A stretch of 64,000 nt of DNA, from NCBI GenBank assembly GCA_934525675.1, contig CAKSZH010000010.1, positions 28,985-92,984 of the forward strand, read 5' to 3'. This DNA is from an uncultured Eubacteriales bacterium. Lineage in GTDB: Bacteria > Bacillota > Clostridia > Oscillospirales > CAG-272. Of this stretch, positions 61,046-64,000 are shown piece by piece. Positions within the stretch are counted from its first letter, which is position 1, and each line of letters begins with the position of its first letter. Position numbers and translations under genes: made by a program. The notes below the pieces were generated by a model. That model was not told the DNA's origin. It was given only the letters and a program-made list of their open reading frames with translations, and made no database searches.

Positions 61046-61975
61046 ATGAATCAGCAATCCGTGATTTTACGCGGCATGACGCGGGACGGCAGTGCCCGCA
61101 TTCATGTCATCAATGCAACGGCAATCGTCAACCGGGCAAGAGAACTGCATCACACCTCGCCGACGGCGACCGCGACGCTCGGTCGTCTTCTGACCGCGAC
61201 CTCTCTCATGGGCTGTATGCTCGGGGAGAAGCAGGACAGCATTACCGTTTCGCTTCTCGGCGACGGACCTGCGGGACGCGTTGTCGCCGTTTCGGATTAC
61301 ATCGGCAACGTGCGCGGGTATATCCAGAATCCCGCCGTCGATCTTCCGCCAAAGCCCAACGGGAAACTGGACGTCGGCGGCGCGGTCGGCAGAGGAATGC
61401 TCCAGATCATCCGTGACACCGGCGGAAAGGAGCCGTACAACGGCTCGGTCGCACTGGTCAGCGGAGAGATCGCGGAGGACATTGCCGCATATTTTGCCAA
61501 GAGCGAACAGATCCCGACGGTCTGCGCGCTCGGTGTTCTCGTGGATACAGACGGCTCCTGCCGCGCGGCTGGCGGCGTGCTGATCCAGTTGCTTCCGTTC
61601 GCGGACGAGGCGGTGATCTCTCAACTGGAGAAGAATACGGCGGCGCTTTCCAACGTGTCGCACCTGTTCGATGAAGGACTGACCAATGAGCAAATCGCGG
61701 AGATCGCGCTCTCCGGGATTCCATATGACCTTTTTGACGAGTTGGACGTGGAATATCGCTGCACCTGTTCGCGCAAGCGCACGGCTGACGCGCTCCGCCT
61801 GCTCGGGAAGAAACAGCTTGACGAGCTGCTCCGGGAGCAGGTCGCCGAGGGTAAGCCGGAGGAACTGGAGGTCGTCTGCCGCTTCTGCGGGAAAAAGCAG
61901 GTTTTTGACCGCGCACAGATTACGGAATTGCTCCGTGACCGGAAGAGCGGGGCGGAGAATGACAAAGTACAGTAA
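61046..61975 (+). CDS. hslO: Hsp33 redox-regulated chaperone
   Basis: A holdase activated by oxidation of its zinc cysteines. The 309-residue protein has the N-terminal core (AIVNRARELHHTSPTATATL, GDGPAGRVVAVSD). The C-terminal zinc domain has Cys-x-Cys in RCTCSRKR and Cys-x-x-Cys in VVCRFCGKK. Length and motif spacing are normal. GAGGATAGAG lies just before the ATG. It probably protects proteins in this anaerobe during oxygen exposure. Confidence 0.95.
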   Translation: MNQQSVILRGMTRDGSARIHVINATAIVNRARELHHTSPTATATLGRLLTATSLMGCMLGEKQDSITVSLLGDGPAGRVVAVSDYIGNVRGYIQNPAVDLPPKPNGKLDVGGAVGRGMLQIIRDTGGKEPYNGSVALVSGEIAEDIAAYFAKSEQIPTVCALGVLVDTDGSCRAAGGVLIQLLPFADEAVISQLEKNTAALSNVSHLFDEGLTNEQIAEIALSGIPYDLFDELDVEYRCTCSRKRTADALRLLGKKQLDELLREQVAEGKPEELEVVCRFCGKKQVFDRAQITELLRDRKSGAENDKVQ

Positions 61976-62238
61976 GCGCCGAAGGCGACCGCTCAAGAGG
62001 CTTCGGTAAAAGAAAATATGCCGCAAAGCGGGCGGCACGGGAGAAGAAATGCCGCCGTGCCGCCCGCGTGCAAAACAGGGGACCTTGCCGATAACGCAGG
62101 AATTCCGACACGTCACCGATACCGGTATTTTTTGCCGGATAACGGGAGGTGCCGAAGCCGATACGGTTCTGTTCCGGCAGTCTTTCCGGAGACCGGAAAT
62201 TTTCTCCCGAAAACCTGATTTTTTTGGCGGAAAAAGTA

Positions 62239-62267
62239 TTGACAAACCGATTTTGCTATGATATAAT
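62239..62267 (+). promoter_or_regulatory. tRNA cluster promoter P1
   Basis: TTGACA (62239-62244), 17 bp and TATAAT (62262-62267), perfect consensus. Confidence 0.88.
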
Positions 62268-62343
62268 ACAATCCGTCGCCGCAAGAAGTAATTATCCGGA
62301 ATGATTCCGAGTCAAAAGTTTTGAGAAAATTTTGCAAAACATA

Positions 62344-62372
62344 TTGACAAAGAAAAGCTCCTGTGATATAAT
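62344..62372 (+). promoter_or_regulatory. tRNA cluster promoter P2
   Basis: TTGACA (62344-62349), 17 bp and TATAAT (62367-62372), perfect consensus and 105 bp after P1. Confidence 0.9.
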
Positions 62373-62425
62373 ATGAAAGTCGTCGCGAGAAAGTAATTTC
62401 TCCGAATCTGCGATGATGTGTCCAT

Positions 62426-62501
62426 GGGAGCATAGCTCAGCTGGGAGAGCATCTGCCTTACAAGCAGGGGGTCATAGGTTCGAGCCCTATTGTTCCCACC
62501 A
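62426..62501 (+). tRNA. tRNA-Val (UAC)
   Basis: 76 nt. Acceptor GGGAGCA / TGTTCCC, anticodon loop CTTACAA (TAC), T-loop TTCGAGC, CCA encoded. Confidence 0.96.
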
Positions 62502-62506
62502 TTTCC

Positions 62507-62583
62507 GGCCCGGTAGCTCAGTTGGTTAGAGCGCTAGCCTGTCACGCTAGAGGTCAGGGGTTCGAGCCCCCTCCGGGTCGCCA
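62507..62583 (+). tRNA. tRNA-Asp (GUC)
   Basis: 77 nt. Acceptor GGCCCGG / CCGGGTC, anticodon loop CTGTCAC (GTC), CCA encoded. It is the expected substrate of GluQ-RS in this window if Q-modified. Confidence 0.96.
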
Positions 62584-62607
62584 TTCTTCAGCATCCCTTG
62601 CTGATAT

Positions 62608-62683
62608 GCCTCTGTAGCTCAGTTGGTAGAGCAGGGGACTGAAAATCCCCGTGTCGTTGGTTCGATTCCGACCGGAGGCACCA
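62608..62683 (+). tRNA. tRNA-Phe (GAA)
   Basis: 76 nt. Acceptor GCCTCTG / CGGAGGC, anticodon loop CTGAAAA (GAA), CCA encoded. Confidence 0.96.
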
Positions 62684-62707
62684 TAGAATCGGCAATCGCC
62701 GGTTCGT

Positions 62708-62783
62708 GCGGATTTAGCTCATTTGGTAGAGCGCGACCTTGCCAAGGTCGAGGTGGCGGGTTCGATCCCCGTAATCCGCTCCA
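62708..62783 (+). tRNA. tRNA-Gly (GCC)
   Basis: 76 nt. Acceptor GCGGATT / AATCCGC, anticodon loop TTGCCAA (GCC), CCA encoded. Last gene of the cluster. Confidence 0.96.
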
Positions 62784-62786
62784 ATC

Positions 62787-62816
62787 AAAAATCCGAGGTT
62801 TTTACCTCGGATTTTT
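62787..62816 (+). terminator. Terminator of the tRNA cluster
   Basis: A 13-bp stem, AAAAATCCGAGGT / ACCTCGGATTTTT, with a TTTT loop. Confidence 0.92.
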
Positions 62817-62942
62817 GTTTTATATGCACCAATTTGAGCCGCGTATTTGTGAAAAACGAACAACGCAAAAGGTAAAAAATGATTAAAAAAGAATGGTCAT
62901 ATTATTTTTGAACCCACGAGTGAACCCACATTTTGCGCCGGT

Positions 62943-63170
62943 TTATGCCTGATTCAGGTCAAATTCCGACTTCAAATCGTCGAGTGCTTTCAGTATCATT
63001 TTCTGATCGTCTGGGAGCATATGAGAGTATGTGTTCAGCGTTTGTTCTATGCTCGTGTGACCGAGCCGTTTGGACACCGCGACGATTGAAACCCCTTTAT
63101 GAATCAGAAGAGAAGCGCAATTGTGACGAAGATTGTGAACACGAGCCCGGTTGCCGCCTGCTCCGCGCAC
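62943..63170 (-). pseudogene. Tyrosine recombinase (integrase) remnant, C-terminal end
   Basis: Only the last ~75 residues of a phage/transposon-type integrase remain. The second catalytic Arg box VHNLRHNCASLLIHKG, the His motif LGHTSIEQ and the Tyr region LNTYSHML are present. The N-terminal arm, core-binding domain and first catalytic Arg are missing. The same frame upstream is closed by a stop and reads as non-integrase sequence. It lies just past the 3' end of the tRNA-Gly cluster, as expected for the relic of an element once inserted there. No other mobile genes remain. Confidence 0.85.
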
Positions 63171-63402
63171 TGGGAAAAGAAATTACACATAATATGTAAT
63201 ATAGACTTCTTCCCCTGTGCCGACTGTCTTGCCCGGTTTTTGGTAAAAATGCTTTTCGGAGCGGAATGGATGCGATTCCGACCTGTGTTGCACAATTATT
63301 TCGCGGGAGATCATCGCCAAGAGCATTACCCGTCTCCGGAAATCAATCTCCTAAAGACGATTGGTTCGTGAAAAAACATTTTCAAAAAAGCCCAAAAATC
63401 TC

Positions 63403-63431
63403 TTGACAAACGGGGTTGGCTTTGATATAAT
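63403..63431 (+). promoter_or_regulatory. Promoter of tRNA-Cys
   Basis: TTGACA (63403-63408), 17 bp and TATAAT (63426-63431). Confidence 0.9.
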
Positions 63432-63446
63432 AAACAAGTACGTCAC

Positions 63447-63520
63447 GGCGCCATGGCCAAGCGGTAAGGCACGGGTCTGCAAAACCCTTATCCCCGGTCC
63501 GATTCCGGGTGGCGCCTCCA
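63447..63520 (+). tRNA. tRNA-Cys (GCA)
   Basis: 74 nt. Acceptor GGCGCCA / TGGCGCC, anticodon loop CTGCAAA (GCA), CCA encoded. Confidence 0.96.
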
Positions 63521-63525
63521 AAAAA

Positions 63526-63559
63526 GAACGGATACCTATTCGGGTATCCGTTCTTTTTT
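63526..63559 (+). terminator. Terminator of tRNA-Cys
   Basis: GAACGGATACC (63526-63536) pairs with GGTATCCGTTC (63543-63553) and is followed by TTTTTT. Confidence 0.92.
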
Positions 63560-64000
63560 GCAGCCATCAACGAATCGCCCGCGCTCGTCGCGCTCCGCGC
63601 GGCGATCCGGTTCGGAAGATTCGGAGTGCCGGCGGCACTCCGAAATTCCGGGTGGCGCCGGATACCCATTCGGGTATCCGTTCTTTTTGCAGCCATCATC
63701 GAACCGTCCGCGCTCGTCGCGCTCCGCGCGGCGATCCGGTTCGGAGGATTCGGAGTGCCGGCGGCACTCCGAAATTCCGGGTGGCGCCGGATACCCATTC
63801 GGGTATCCGTTCTTTTTTGCAGTCATCAACGAATCGCCCGCGCTCGTCGCGTACCGCGCGGCGATCCGGTTCGGAGGATTCGGAGTGCCGGCGGCACTCC
63901 GAAATTCCGGGTGGCGCCGGATACCCATTCGGGTATCCGTTCTTTTTTGCAGTCATCAACGAATCGCCCGCGCTCGTCGCGTACCGCGCGGCGATCCGGT
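63530..64000 (+). repeat. ~130-bp tandem repeat array after tRNA-Cys
   Basis: Units begin at 63530, 63660, 63789 and 63919; the last is cut by the window end. Each complete unit has a terminator-like hairpin (GGATACC...GGTATCC) with a T-run, then TTTGCAG. A GC-rich imperfect stem (ATCGCC...GGCGAT) and CGGTTCGGA follow. Next is an 11-bp hairpin TTCGGAGTGCC / GGCACTCCGAA, then ATTCCGGGTGGCGCC, identical to 15 nt of the tRNA-Cys 3' end. Units three and four are identical as far as visible, while one and two differ from them at a few positions. Apparent reading frames through it change between units and are not genes. Confidence 0.95.

Larger units (their letters stand above)
61976..62425 (+). 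other. Intergenic leader region with duplicated promoters
   Basis: No gene seen. After a GC-rich stretch (61976-62230) come two tandem consensus promoters. Each is followed by related leader sequence: GTCGCCGCAAGAAGTAATTA after the first and GTCGTCGCGAGAAAGTAATT after the second. The two promoter-leader units are about 105 bp apart and point into the tRNA cluster. Confidence 0.7.

Noticed and set aside
63382..63959. Overlapping minus-strand frames of 87-138 codons through the tRNA-Cys locus and the repeat array
   Set aside because: They are antisense to the tRNA and to the ~130-bp repeats. The frame shifts between units because unit lengths are 129-130 bp, and there is no ribosome binding site. 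They are products of repeat composition, not genes.
63530..64000. CRISPR array or integron attC array
   Set aside because: Units are ~130 bp with no unique spacers, no cas genes and no gene cassettes; repeats are contiguous and include terminator hairpins.

Overview
The window is about 64 kb of chromosome from a spore-forming, anaerobic, fairly GC-rich member of the Clostridia (Bacillota), most likely an uncultured gut or rumen lineage. The evidence is the sporulation pair spoIIGA-sigE, a ymfF/ymfH peptidase pair, an Rnf ion-pumping complex, strong Gram-positive ribosome binding sites, many consensus TTGACA-N17-TATAAT promoters, tRNA genes with encoded CCA, and BspA-like leucine-rich surface lipoproteins. 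I could not place it to genus.

Layout. 1-7 kb: 3' end of an archaeal-type aspartyl-tRNA synthetase, a DUF975 membrane protein, a secreted CHAP/SH3b cell-wall enzyme, a U32 peptidase-family protein, uppP (with a duplicated start region) and a Toprim RNase M5-like protein, ending in tRNA-Glu. 7-19 kb: an aldo/keto reductase with its divergent MerR regulator, spoIIGA-sigE, rpmE, hflX, an IMPACT-family protein, a NUDIX hydrolase, and the dgt-like/dnaG/sigA operon. 19-35 kb: an orphan solute-binding lipoprotein with a repeat insertion, a HAD phosphatase, ymfF-ymfH, lgt-folD-D,D-carboxypeptidase, a small protein next to dinB, an amidase-fold protein, an SGNH hydrolase, a small membrane protein, a prepilin-like beta-helix protein and GluQ-RS. 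35-41 kb: a minus-strand rnfC-D-G-E-(A+B fused) operon. 41-59 kb: pyridoxamine kinase, a GH36 alpha-galactosidase, two tandem leucine-rich-repeat lipoproteins, xylA-xylB with two GH2 glycosidases, and a ROK glucokinase. 58-62 kb: a cation antiporter under a probable yybP-ykoY (Mn2+) riboswitch, a YerC-type regulator, a methyltransferase and Hsp33. 62-64 kb: a Val-Asp-Phe-Gly tRNA cluster, an integrase remnant, tRNA-Cys and a tandem repeat array that runs off the window.

How it works together. The carbohydrate genes (GH36, GH2 x2, xylA, xylB, glucokinase) indicate intracellular breakdown of galactosides and xylose-containing oligosaccharides. Rnf would couple ferredoxin and NAD to an ion gradient. 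uppP, lgt, the D,D-carboxypeptidase and the CHAP protein serve the cell envelope.

The most unusual structures are non-coding. The tRNA-Cys gene is followed by ~130-bp tandem repeats, each carrying a 15-nt copy of the tRNA 3' end, a terminator-like hairpin and a second hairpin. A diverged single copy of the same architecture follows tRNA-Glu, and a compensatory base pair change in the shared hairpin suggests that the structure is conserved. Other points of note are the RnfA-RnfB fusion, the prepilin/beta-helix protein, and the MerR-type 19-bp promoter spacer with a perfect operator.
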